From Syntrophaceae bacterium UBA2208 (GTDB lineage Bacteria; Desulfobacterota; BSN033; UBA1163): 13,447 nucleotides of DNA. The notes beneath the pieces were generated by a model. It was not told the DNA's origin. It made no database searches and worked only from the letters and a program-made list of their open reading frames with translations. The stretch is from contig DCUS01000186.1 of NCBI GenBank assembly GCA_002327885.1, positions 2,822-16,268 on the forward strand, written 5' to 3'. The position numbers and the translations under genes were made by a program. Positions 1-5,716 of this stretch are shown here, one piece after another (position 1 is the first letter of the stretch; the number at the start of each line of letters is the position of its first letter).

Positions 1-750
1 AAGAAATTTCCTGTTGTGGGGTTTGTGGATGCGTCCCGTGCTGCTAAAATCGCTGTAGCGAACGTGTACCTACCTCTAAAAGATGCAGAGGATATAGCTG
101 CTTCGTCGAAAGGATTACAGTCTGTTTCTCCATACGCACCGGGCGATGTGAACCTTCTCTTTATTAAGGCAGACCAGGAAAAGATCACCGGCCTGGCATC
201 CGAGATGAAGGGCATCCTCGGCAATAAAGCTACAGTGGCCACGCCGGATTCCTTCCTGAAACTCCTTGGCAGCCTCTTTGCCCTTTCGGATAAATTTACG
301 CTGGCAGCCTCTCTGATCGCCATCATCGTTGCCGTCCTAATCGCTTTTAAGACCATGGCGGGAAATATTGCCGAGCGGGCCGGAGAGATCGGGGTTCTCA
401 AAGCAGTTGGCTGGACTAATCGAAACGTGGTTTCCCAACTGATGTCAGAGTCGGTTACCCAATGCTTTATAGCAGGGGTTCTCGGTCTTTTGATAGCCCT
501 CGTGGTCTCGTTCGGCTTAAGTTTCATGAAGGTCAATATTCCTATTCCGTGGGAGATGAGTCCGACTCCGCATTTTCTTCCTGGAGGCGGAGATCAGATT
601 TTCAAGACCCTGCGGCTTCCCGTCCATGTCCCCTGGAATCTGGCTTTCTTTGCTATCCTCTTATCAATCATCATAGGAGGCATGACAGGCGGGTTGCTGG
701 GCAGGCACATCTCAAAAATCAAACCTTCGGAGGTATTAAGACATGACTAA
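1..750 (+). CDS. ABC transporter permease, FtsX/MacB-like (C-terminal part; 5' end outside window)
   Basis: The frame is open from base 1 to a TAA at 748-750, giving the last 249 residues of an inner-membrane ABC permease. The visible part starts in the periplasmic domain (an ANVYLPLKDAE stretch, then TPDSFLKLLG). Three hydrophobic segments follow, near visible residues 95-120, 148-178 and 212-237. Between the first two lies the cytoplasmic coupling sequence ERAGEIGVLKAVGWT, typical of FtsX/MacB/LolC-type permeases. The protein ends in KPSEVLRHD, the usual basic tail of the family. It is clearly paralogous to the permease at 1823-3061. Its stop overlaps the ATPase start by 8 bases, so the two are translationally coupled. 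The substrate cannot be read from sequence; lipoprotein, peptide or lipid export is typical of the superfamily. Confidence in the family is high. Confidence 0.9.
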   Translation, partial: KKFPVVGFVDASRAAKIAVANVYLPLKDAEDIAASSKGLQSVSPYAPGDVNLLFIKADQEKITGLASEMKGILGNKATVATPDSFLKLLGSLFALSDKFTLAASLIAIIVAVLIAFKTMAGNIAERAGEIGVLKAVGWTNRNVVSQLMSESVTQCFIAGVLGLLIALVVSFGLSFMKVNIPIPWEMSPTPHFLPGGGDQIFKTLRLPVHVPWNLAFFAILLSIIIGGMTGGLLGRHISKIKPSEVLRHD

Positions 751-1411
751 ATCAAGTATTTTATCAGGTACGGAACTAAGCAAGAAATATGGTGATCTCG
801 AGGTAGTTAAAAATGTTTCCCTGGTTATCGACGCAGGGGAATTTGTTTGCTTGGTCGGAAAGTCAGGCTGCGGCAAAACCACTCTCCTTTCTATTTTGTC
901 AGGATTAGAAAAACCTACAAAGGGACAGGTAATTCTAAATGGGAAAGAGATTGATGGGGCATCTGAGGATGAGTTGGCCCTGTTTCGCCGCGAAAATGTC
1001 GGGTTCATATTCCAGTCCTTTAATCTCATTCCAACCCTCTCCGCATGGGAGAATGTGGCCCTTCCCCTTTTCCCCTTAAAGATGACCAATGAGCAGCGTC
1101 GCAAGCGTGCAACCGAGCTGCTTGGCAAGATGGAATTAGGGCACAGGATCGAGCACTTGCCCTCGGCTCTTTCAGGAGGGGAGAAGCAGAGGGTGGCCAT
1201 TGCCAGGGCGTTGATCAACAACCCCAAAATTATCTTTGCCGACGAACCCACCGGTAACCTGGATTCGAGCACGGGTGAGGCTATTATGGATATTTTAAAC
1301 AAATTGCATAAGGATGAAGGGGTGGCTGTTTTGATGGTTACCCATGAAGCTGAGCTCGCTAAAACAGCCAACCGGCTGATCCGCATGAAAGATGGGGAGG
1401 TCGTGTCATGA
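743..1411 (+). CDS. ABC transporter ATP-binding protein, LolD/MacB type
   Basis: This 222-residue ATPase has the normal length for LolD-like subunits. It contains Walker A GKSGCGKTT (residues 39-47), a Q-loop FQSFNL (Gln91), signature LSGGEKQR (143-150), Walker B IIFADE followed by PTGNLDSS (163-176), and the switch histidine in VTHE (His201). The PTGNLD D-loop and the overall pattern are characteristic of the MacB/LolD/FtsE group that powers FtsX-like permeases. The ATG at 743 has GGAGG at 729-733 and overlaps the end of the upstream permease. Its own stop overlaps the next ATG (ATGA at 1408-1411). It would energise the two flanking permeases from the cytoplasmic face. Whether they work as a heterodimer, as LolC/LolE do, is inferred from gene order only. 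Confidence 0.93.
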   Translation: MTKSSILSGTELSKKYGDLEVVKNVSLVIDAGEFVCLVGKSGCGKTTLLSILSGLEKPTKGQVILNGKEIDGASEDELALFRRENVGFIFQSFNLIPTLSAWENVALPLFPLKMTNEQRRKRATELLGKMELGHRIEHLPSALSGGEKQRVAIARALINNPKIIFADEPTGNLDSSTGEAIMDILNKLHKDEGVAVLMVTHEAELAKTANRLIRMKDGEVVS

Positions 1412-1815
1412 AAAAAGTAATCGCATTGTGCTTTGTAGTTCTGGTCCTGTTATCAACTCCTTTTACTTTGTTCGCTGTGAAAGAGGTCAAGGTCGAGGTC
1501 CTTTACATGAATCATGGGCCTCTTCTGCCTTCGCTCGAGCAGATCAAGGGAGTTTTTTCAAAGTACGGCAACAAGATTAACGTCTCCTGGTACGATTTTG
1601 AGAGCAAGGAAGGGGAACAGTTTATGGCCAAAAAAGGAATAAACCAGCACATCCCCCTCATCATCTGGTTAGATGGCAAGTTCACTATTCCAGTAAATGG
1701 TAAAGAGATAAAGTTTATCGGCTTTCCCACAGGTTCAGGCCCTGCCTTTTTTCAAGGGAAATGGACGATGGAAGATCTCCGACAGGCTCTTAATCAGATT
1801 ACAAGTAAAAAGTGA
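1408..1815 (+). CDS. Small secreted protein, thioredoxin-fold-like, lacking the CxxC motif
   Basis: This is a 135-residue protein of unknown function. Residues 1-23 form a signal peptide: MKK, then a hydrophobic core ending STPFTLFA with likely cleavage after Ala23. The mature part reads like a thioredoxin fold: beta strand VKVEVLYMN (27-35), a turn HGPLLP (36-41) where thioredoxins carry CxxC, helix SLEQIKGVFSKYG, strand INVSWYDFE, and HIPLIIWLDGK (81-91), whose Ile-Pro fits the cis-proline strand. The mature chain has no cysteine, so it cannot be a redox thioredoxin. The only Cys is residue 8, inside the signal peptide and not in a convincing lipobox. GGGGAGG at 1394-1400 is well spaced from the ATG, which overlaps the ATPase stop. 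Its place between ATPase and permease suggests a periplasmic accessory or substrate-binding role for the transporter. The fold assignment is inference. Confidence 0.75.
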   Translation: MKKVIALCFVVLVLLSTPFTLFAVKEVKVEVLYMNHGPLLPSLEQIKGVFSKYGNKINVSWYDFESKEGEQFMAKKGINQHIPLIIWLDGKFTIPVNGKEIKFIGFPTGSGPAFFQGKWTMEDLRQALNQITSKK

Positions 1816-1822
1816 GGACATC

Positions 1823-3061
1823 ATGAATTATCGCTACGTGTTGAAGGAACTTCGCCATCACCATAACCGCACCCTGGTCAATATCCTGGGCATCGGGATC
1901 GGAATTGCCCTTTTCGTTTCGATCAATGCCGTATCAACGGCTTATCAGAAAGCGGTGAGCCTGCCTTTCAAGAACCTTGGGGCAGACCTTGTTGTGCAGC
2001 GGCCGGAAAAAAGGGCTGTTGACTCGGGCCAGCCGCCCGCATCCATGCGCGGGATACGCCTGCCTTTTTCGAATCAGCTTCTTCCCTCCGAAGATCTCGA
2101 AAACCTCAAAACGATTGAGGGGGTCGATTCAATGGCTTCTTCACTCCTCCTCTGGGAGTTTGATAAAGGCGGTTTCAGAACGATCATGGGAGTCGATCTT
2201 GCCCAACCGATCCTGGGCCCGGTCAAGGTGAAGGAGTGGCTCAAGGAGGGGCGTTTTCCCCAAAAGGAAGGGGAAGTCGTCGTTGAAAAACATTATGCGA
2301 AGTTCCAGCACAAAAAAATGGGAGACACATTGGAGATCAATGGCCGTCCCTTCAGCGTCGTAGGGCTTCTGGAGATTAAGGAAGGGTCTCAGATTGCCTC
2401 GGCGAATATATACCTGCCTCTTTCTGATGCTCAAACCTTGGTTGGTGGAGATTCAAATGGCGTGAACATCGTCTATCTTCGCCTGAAGAGCCCATCTCTT
2501 CTCAGCCAGGTAAAGGCAAACATTGCCATGCAGCTCAATGGGGTTTCTGTCACGAGTTCCGATTCATTCCTTGAACTGATGGGAGGGGTCTCCCGAATTT
2601 CTGATCAGTTCTCTTTTATCGTCTCGATCGTTGCCCTTGGGGGTGCTATTTTTCTTATAATCAAGGCCATGCTTTCTAACCTTATTGAGCGTTCCCGGGA
2701 GATTGGCATTCTAAAGGCGGTCGGCTGGACTGAGAAAGATGTTCAAAAACAATTAATGGGAGAAGTTTTTTTACAGTCCTTCCTTGGAGGCATTTTTGGA
2801 ATTGTGATGGGATATCTCTTCTCTTACCTTCTGGGGTTTCTCTCAATCCCTGTCTCAACTCCATGGGAATTGAATCTTTTGCCTGCCTTCGCCAAGGATG
2901 CAGAAGCCGCTGTAAAGACTGTTCGGCTTCCGGTGAGCATATCCGCAGGGCTAACTGGAATTTCTCTTGCATTATCTCTTGTTGCGGGGGGCTTTGCAAG
3001 TTATATCATGGGAAAACGGACGGCAAGAATGAAACCTGCCGAGATATTGCGGCAGTTGTGA
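1823..3061 (+). CDS. ABC transporter permease, FtsX/MacB-like (complete)
   Basis: This is a complete 412-residue permease with the MacB_PCD plus FtsX architecture. TM1 lies at about 18-38, a large periplasmic domain at about 40-260, and three C-terminal TM segments at about 263-283, 315-340 and 372-396. The cytoplasmic loop ERSREIGILKAVGWT (289-303) is the ATPase-coupling sequence. The tail KPAEILRQL closely matches KPSEVLRHD of the first permease, and NIYLPLSDAQ (195-204) matches its NVYLPLKDAE, so the two are paralogues. The ATG at 1823 lies 7 bases after the preceding stop, with GAGG at 1814-1817 serving as ribosome binding site. It is the last gene of the cassette: a separate promoter starts about 110 bases downstream. 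The substrate is unknown. Confidence 0.92.
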   Translation: MNYRYVLKELRHHHNRTLVNILGIGIGIALFVSINAVSTAYQKAVSLPFKNLGADLVVQRPEKRAVDSGQPPASMRGIRLPFSNQLLPSEDLENLKTIEGVDSMASSLLLWEFDKGGFRTIMGVDLAQPILGPVKVKEWLKEGRFPQKEGEVVVEKHYAKFQHKKMGDTLEINGRPFSVVGLLEIKEGSQIASANIYLPLSDAQTLVGGDSNGVNIVYLRLKSPSLLSQVKANIAMQLNGVSVTSSDSFLELMGGVSRISDQFSFIVSIVALGGAIFLIIKAMLSNLIERSREIGILKAVGWTEKDVQKQLMGEVFLQSFLGGIFGIVMGYLFSYLLGFLSIPVSTPWELNLLPAFAKDAEAAVKTVRLPVSISAGLTGISLALSLVAGGFASYIMGKRTARMKPAEILRQL

Positions 3062-3171
3062 TTACCCAGGATCTCAATGAATTCTAAATTTGCTCTTATT
3101 TTTTTAGCCTGTACCAAATCCTCTTAATATTGCAAAGCAAAATTCTTTTTTGACCAATTTGATTTGGAAAC

Positions 3172-3200
3172 TTGACAAAACCATTTAAGTATAATAAGAT
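3172..3200 (+). promoter_or_regulatory. Probable sigma70 promoter of the arsR-like/ABC-2 operon
   Basis: A perfect -35 box TTGACA (3172-3177) is followed after 17 bases by TAAGAT (3195-3200, 4 of 6 match to TATAAT). A TATAAT also occurs at 3190-3195, but with only a 12-base spacer. Transcription would start near 3207, leaving a leader of about 28 bases before the ATG at 3235. The position supports starting the ArsR-like protein at 3235, not at the in-frame TTG that forms part of the -35 box. Confidence 0.6.
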
Positions 3201-3209
3201 CCATTTAAG
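3181..3209 (+). repeat. Direct repeat CCATTTAAG x2 flanking the -10 box
   Basis: Exact 9-base copies lie at 3181-3189 and 3201-3209, with starts 20 bases apart (about two helical turns), on either side of the -10 element. They could be repressor half-sites; this is inference from position and spacing. Confidence 0.5.
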
Positions 3210-3214
3210 CAATT

Positions 3215-3232
3215 CTGAAGATAGATATTCAA
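3215..3232 (+). promoter_or_regulatory. Candidate ArsR-type operator (imperfect palindrome TGAA-N8-TTCA)
   Basis: The 18-base segment matches its own reverse complement at 12 of 18 positions, with TGAA at 3216-3219 and TTCA at 3228-3231. It lies between the predicted transcription start and the ATG at 3235. ArsR/SmtB proteins commonly bind TGAA...TTCA-like dyads near their own promoters. Assignment to this regulator is inference. Confidence 0.4.
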
Positions 3233-3234
3233 CA

Positions 3235-3696
3235 ATGCGGATGGAAATCGTTCAAGTTTTCAAAGTCTTGTCGGATGAGACACGCTTTAAAATGATAAAC
3301 GTCCTGTTAACCCATGATCTATGTGTCGGGGCTCTGGCACATCACCTGGGGATATCCGAGGCGGCGGTTTCCCAGCATCTAAAACAATTAAGAGAGGTAG
3401 GATTGGTCAAAGGAGAAAAGCGGGGATACTGGACTCATTACATTGTTGAAAGAAGCAAGTTGGACGAATTAGCAGAGTCCGTAAGAGAGTTGACCAGTCT
3501 TCAACCATGTCTTGAAGGCAACTGCGTCAAAAAATATAACCGAAAAACTGATTGCAATAAGGAGGGAATGAAAATGTGTGACTGCAAATGTCAATACCCG
3601 GAGAAGTTAAAAGGAAAACCAGAGGAATGTACTCCAGAGCAGATTAAAGACTGCCATGGAGACAAAGAGCATCCTTGCGTGGACGAAAAGGAGTAA
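3235..3696 (+). CDS. ArsR-family winged-helix repressor with Cys-rich C-terminal tail
   Basis: This is a 153-residue protein if it starts at ATG 3235 (MRMEIVQVFKVLSDETRFKM). The body is a standard ArsR winged helix: LSDETRFKMINVLL (12-25), recognition region LAHHLGISEAAVSQHLKQLREVGLV (35-59), and wing KGEKRGYWTHYIV. The classical metal motif ELCVCDL is reduced to DLCVGAL with one Cys (Cys30). From residue 92 the chain becomes Cys-rich, with Cys at 92, 97, 107, 115, 117, 119, 132, 140 and 148. This is far more than usual and suggests thiophilic metal or metalloid binding. The last 40 residues have their own ribosome binding site and could be a separate protein (see 3574-3696). It probably represses its own operon with the ABC-2 transporter 19 bases downstream. 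An in-frame TTG at 3172 is less likely because it is the -35 box. Confidence 0.85.
   Translation: MRMEIVQVFKVLSDETRFKMINVLLTHDLCVGALAHHLGISEAAVSQHLKQLREVGLVKGEKRGYWTHYIVERSKLDELAESVRELTSLQPCLEGNCVKKYNRKTDCNKEGMKMCDCKCQYPEKLKGKPEECTPEQIKDCHGDKEHPCVDEKE
3574..3696 (+). CDS. Possible nested small Cys-rich protein (internal in-frame start)
   Basis: Within the ArsR-like gene, AAGGAGGG (3559-3566) stands 7-8 bases before an ATG at 3574. This is a better ribosome binding site than the one in front of the regulator itself. Translation from here in the same frame gives a 40-residue acidic/lysine-rich peptide starting MCDCKC, with Cys at 2, 4, 6, 19, 27 and 35 and the segment EECTPEQIKDCHGD. Its composition is that of a small metal-binding protein, and from memory similar short MCDCKCQYPEK-type proteins occur as stand-alone genes; I could not check this. 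Two readings fit: a fusion of arsR with a formerly separate downstream gene that lost the intervening stop, or a true internal start giving two products. An ATG at 3568 is too close to the ribosome binding site. Confidence 0.45.
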   Translation: MCDCKCQYPEKLKGKPEECTPEQIKDCHGDKEHPCVDEKE

Positions 3697-3715
3697 TGGA
3701 GAATGGGGTAATGAG

Positions 3716-4684
3716 ATGGATATTGTCGAAGTTGACCAACTGACCAAAAAGTATGGCGACCTTGCGGCGGTTGATCGGATTTCCTTTTCCGTTCACGATG
3801 GAGAGATTTTCGGCTTCCTCGGACCGAATGGGGCAGGCAAGACAACAACGATCAATTTGCTGACGGGGTTAGCCAGGGTTACTTCAGGGTCAGCCAGAGT
3901 GTCAGGATTTGATTGTGCAGGGGAAATTAAGAAAGCCCAGCGGTTTATGGGTATCGTCCCGGATGAAAGCAATCTCTACGAGGAGTTTGACGGGTTCGAG
4001 AACTTATGTTTCTGCGCAGCCCTTTACGGAATGCAAAAAGACGAACGCGAAAAGAAGACGAAAACACTCTTAGAGCAATTTGGATTGACAGAAGCGGGAA
4101 AGAAACCTTTTAGGGCTTATTCCCGCGGGATGAAAAGGAAGCTGACGATCGCTGCTGGAATAATCCATGGCCCGAAGATCCTCTTTCTTGATGAACCGAC
4201 GACCGGTATTGATGTGGCCAGTGCAAGACAGATACGCCAGCTCATTCAGAATTTAAACCAATCGGGAACAACTATCTTTCTTACCACCCACTATATTGAG
4301 GAAGCAGAACGGCTATGCAATCGAATTGCCTTTATTGTCGGCGGGAAGATTGTCCGTATCGGGCATCTGGACGAACTGATGCGCGAGGTCCAACAAGAAA
4401 ACGTTGTACAAATAACCTTTGCGGACGGAGTCTCCAATCTGAAGCCTTCAATCCAGGAGAACTTTCCCGATGTTGTCGTGGAAGTGTCCGGGAATCAAGC
4501 AATTCGTCTACGGTCGTCTCACCCCATGAACCTGACACCTTTTATGAGGTTTTTTGAACAGAAAAACCTCCCCGTTTATGAAGCCCGAATCATGCGTCCT
4601 TCCCTCGAAGAGGTATTTGTCAAAATTACAGGTATCGAGCTCCAGAAGATGAAGCAGGAAAAAGAAGGGAAAGGAAAACAATGA
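3716..4684 (+). CDS. ABC-2 type transporter ATP-binding protein (DrrA/NatA-like)
   Basis: This is a 322-residue cytoplasmic ATPase. It has Walker A GPNGAGKTT (36-44), Walker B ILFLDE with PTTGID (155-166) and switch His192 in LTTHY. The signature is YSRGMKRKL (135-143) in place of LSGGQ, and the Q-loop position reads VPDESNLY (81-88), with Asp where Gln is usual. A C-terminal extension of about 90 residues ends with RPSLEEVFVKITG, the hallmark of DrrA/NatA/CcmA-type ATPases paired with ABC-2 permeases. The chosen start is ATG 3716 (MDIVEVDQLTKKYGDL), which begins right at the family's first strand; GGGG at 3705-3708 is the nearest ribosome binding site. The frame also opens upstream at 3656, inside the arsR-like gene, but that part does not look like family sequence. 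The stop overlaps the permease start (ATGA). Confidence 0.92.
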   Translation: MDIVEVDQLTKKYGDLAAVDRISFSVHDGEIFGFLGPNGAGKTTTINLLTGLARVTSGSARVSGFDCAGEIKKAQRFMGIVPDESNLYEEFDGFENLCFCAALYGMQKDEREKKTKTLLEQFGLTEAGKKPFRAYSRGMKRKLTIAAGIIHGPKILFLDEPTTGIDVASARQIRQLIQNLNQSGTTIFLTTHYIEEAERLCNRIAFIVGGKIVRIGHLDELMREVQQENVVQITFADGVSNLKPSIQENFPDVVVEVSGNQAIRLRSSHPMNLTPFMRFFEQKNLPVYEARIMRPSLEEVFVKITGIELQKMKQEKEGKGKQ

Positions 4685-5415
4685 AATCCTGGATAGCGTT
4701 CTGGAACATTCTGATTAAAGATATGAGGAATTACTACCTGAAACCGCCAAACATCAGCTGGGGTTTGGTTTTTCCAGTCGCTTGGACACTCATGTTCTTT
4801 TTAAAATCCTCAACCCCGGTGGATGTCAGGGAACTTCTTCCTGGCGTGATGAGTCTATCCATCCTCTTTGGAACGACCTCGATGCTGGCCGTCACCATGA
4901 CATTCGAGAGAAGAAGCCGTTCTTTTGAAAGACTTCTTTTGGCCCCGCTCGACCTAAATTTCTTAATGCTGGCCAAAACGAGTGGAGCCATTCTCTTCGG
5001 CCTGGTCAACGCATTCGTTCCTGTCTTATTCGCGTCTTTCCTGACCGATTTATCGGGTATCCAATGGCTTCCTGTACTTGGCGCCGTTTTCTTGATTGCT
5101 GTTACTTCGACCCTCCTCGGCCTTTTTATTGCAGTGTCGGTCAAAGAGATCTTCGAGGCCCAGACTTTTTCTAATTTCTTTCGTTTTCCGATGATCTTTC
5201 TCTGCGGCCTTTTTATTCCTCTGCAAACGCTGCCTTTTTTTTTACGACCTCTTTCTTATATTCTTCCGCTCACTTATGGGGCGGACATTTTGAAGTCCTC
5301 CATCAGCCAGAACGGCCATCATGGGCTTCTCGTTAATTTCATGATCCTTCTCGGCTTCAGTGTTGCTTTGTTTGCCTTGAGCATGCGAAATGTCAAGCGT
5401 AAGTGGATTTACTGA
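4681..5415 (+). CDS. ABC-2 type transporter permease
   Basis: This 244-residue inner-membrane protein is of normal length for ABC-2 permeases. About six hydrophobic segments are visible, near residues 25-41, 54-73, 100-121, 129-153, 165-190 and 215-236. The first cytoplasmic loop FERRSRSFERLLLAPL (75-90) corresponds to the coupling region of the family. The segment RPLSYILPLTYGADILKSS (189-207) is the conserved motif before the last TM helix. The start overlaps the ATPase stop by 4 bases, so the two subunits are translationally coupled. With the preceding ATPase it forms an exporter under the ArsR-like regulator. A Cys-rich ArsR next to an exporter suggests efflux of a toxic metal, metalloid or organic compound, but the substrate cannot be read from sequence. 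Confidence 0.9.
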   Translation: MKSWIAFWNILIKDMRNYYLKPPNISWGLVFPVAWTLMFFLKSSTPVDVRELLPGVMSLSILFGTTSMLAVTMTFERRSRSFERLLLAPLDLNFLMLAKTSGAILFGLVNAFVPVLFASFLTDLSGIQWLPVLGAVFLIAVTSTLLGLFIAVSVKEIFEAQTFSNFFRFPMIFLCGLFIPLQTLPFFLRPLSYILPLTYGADILKSSISQNGHHGLLVNFMILLGFSVALFALSMRNVKRKWIY

Positions 5416-5481
5416 AAAAAAGAGAACCTTTACTTCCTGTTGAAACTCTGATTAAGACAAGCAAATAGAAAACGGTCGGAA

Positions 5482-5509
5482 GCTTGAAAAAGGGTCGCTT
5501 GAGAAAGGG
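5482..5509 (+). repeat. Short tandem repeat GCTTGA(A/G)AAAGGG x2
   Basis: Two 13-base copies (5482-5494 and 5497-5509) differ at one base and are separated by TC, giving a 15-base period. They lie 67 bases after the ABC-2 permease stop. Function is unknown; they could be paired protein-binding sites. Confidence 0.5.
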
Positions 5510-5595
5510 AACCTATAGATCTTCAAAGGATTCTTATCGGTTGCCGCAGTTTTTTTACCATCTATAAAAACTCTTCATCCGGTTAGGGTTTTCTT

Positions 5596-5639
5596 GTTCA
5601 ATTCTTCCAGAACGTATAAGAACTTGAAAAATTGTTCTT
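5596..5639 (+). repeat. Two adjacent dyads built from GTTC/GAAC
   Basis: GTTC (5596-5599) and GAAC (5610-5613) form a dyad with a 10-base gap. After 6 bases AAGAAC (5618-5623) and GTTCTT (5634-5639) form a second dyad, also with a 10-base gap. The equal spacing within 125 bases of the modE-like start suggests a regulatory site; this is inference from pattern only. Confidence 0.3.
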
Positions 5640-5657
5640 TCCATGAGAAAGGTTGCC

Positions 5658-5686
5658 TTGACAATATGCTTTTTTTAGCATATCGT
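5658..5686 (+). promoter_or_regulatory. Probable sigma70 promoter of the modE-like/MOT1 unit
   Basis: A perfect TTGACA (5658-5663) is followed by a 17-base spacer and TATCGT (5681-5686, 4 of 6 match to TATAAT). The predicted transcript would start near 5693, giving a short leader with ribosome binding site GGGAGG at 5704-5709. A palindrome fills the spacer and the -10 box. Confidence 0.55.
5661..5686 (+). promoter_or_regulatory. Candidate ModE-type operator, ACnATATGCT-N6-AGCATATnGT
   Basis: This palindrome has 9 of 10 arm positions paired around a six-T centre; the inner 7-base arms at 5664-5670 and 5677-5683 are perfect. The E. coli ModE consensus, as I recall it, is CGnTATATA-N6-TATATAnCG. 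The spacing of 6 and the outer CGnTAT/ATAnCG pattern are kept (right half exact, left half with one change), while the inner three bases differ (GCT instead of ATA). It occupies the spacer and -10 of the promoter, so a bound protein would block transcription. Binding by the adjacent regulator is inference. Confidence 0.5.
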
Positions 5687-5716
5687 ATGGCTAATTCTTT
5701 TTGAGGGAGGCATTGA

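Larger units (their letters stand above)
5416..5657. other. Non-coding stretch downstream of the ABC-2 operon
   Basis: I see no credible gene and no convincing terminator here. It holds a 13-base near-perfect tandem repeat (5482-5509) and a set of four GTTC/GAAC tetramers (5596-5637), described separately. Runs of T at about 5551-5557 follow only a 3-base stem. Confidence 0.6.

Noticed and set aside
3172..3234. N-terminal extension of the ArsR-like protein from TTG 3172
   Set aside because: The TTG is part of a perfect -35 box, the peptide does not look like family sequence, and the standard ArsR N-terminus begins at 3235.
3656..3715. Upstream ATG extending the ABC-2 ATPase by 20 residues
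   Set aside because: It lies inside the arsR-like gene, and the ATPase family homology begins at MDIVEV (3716).
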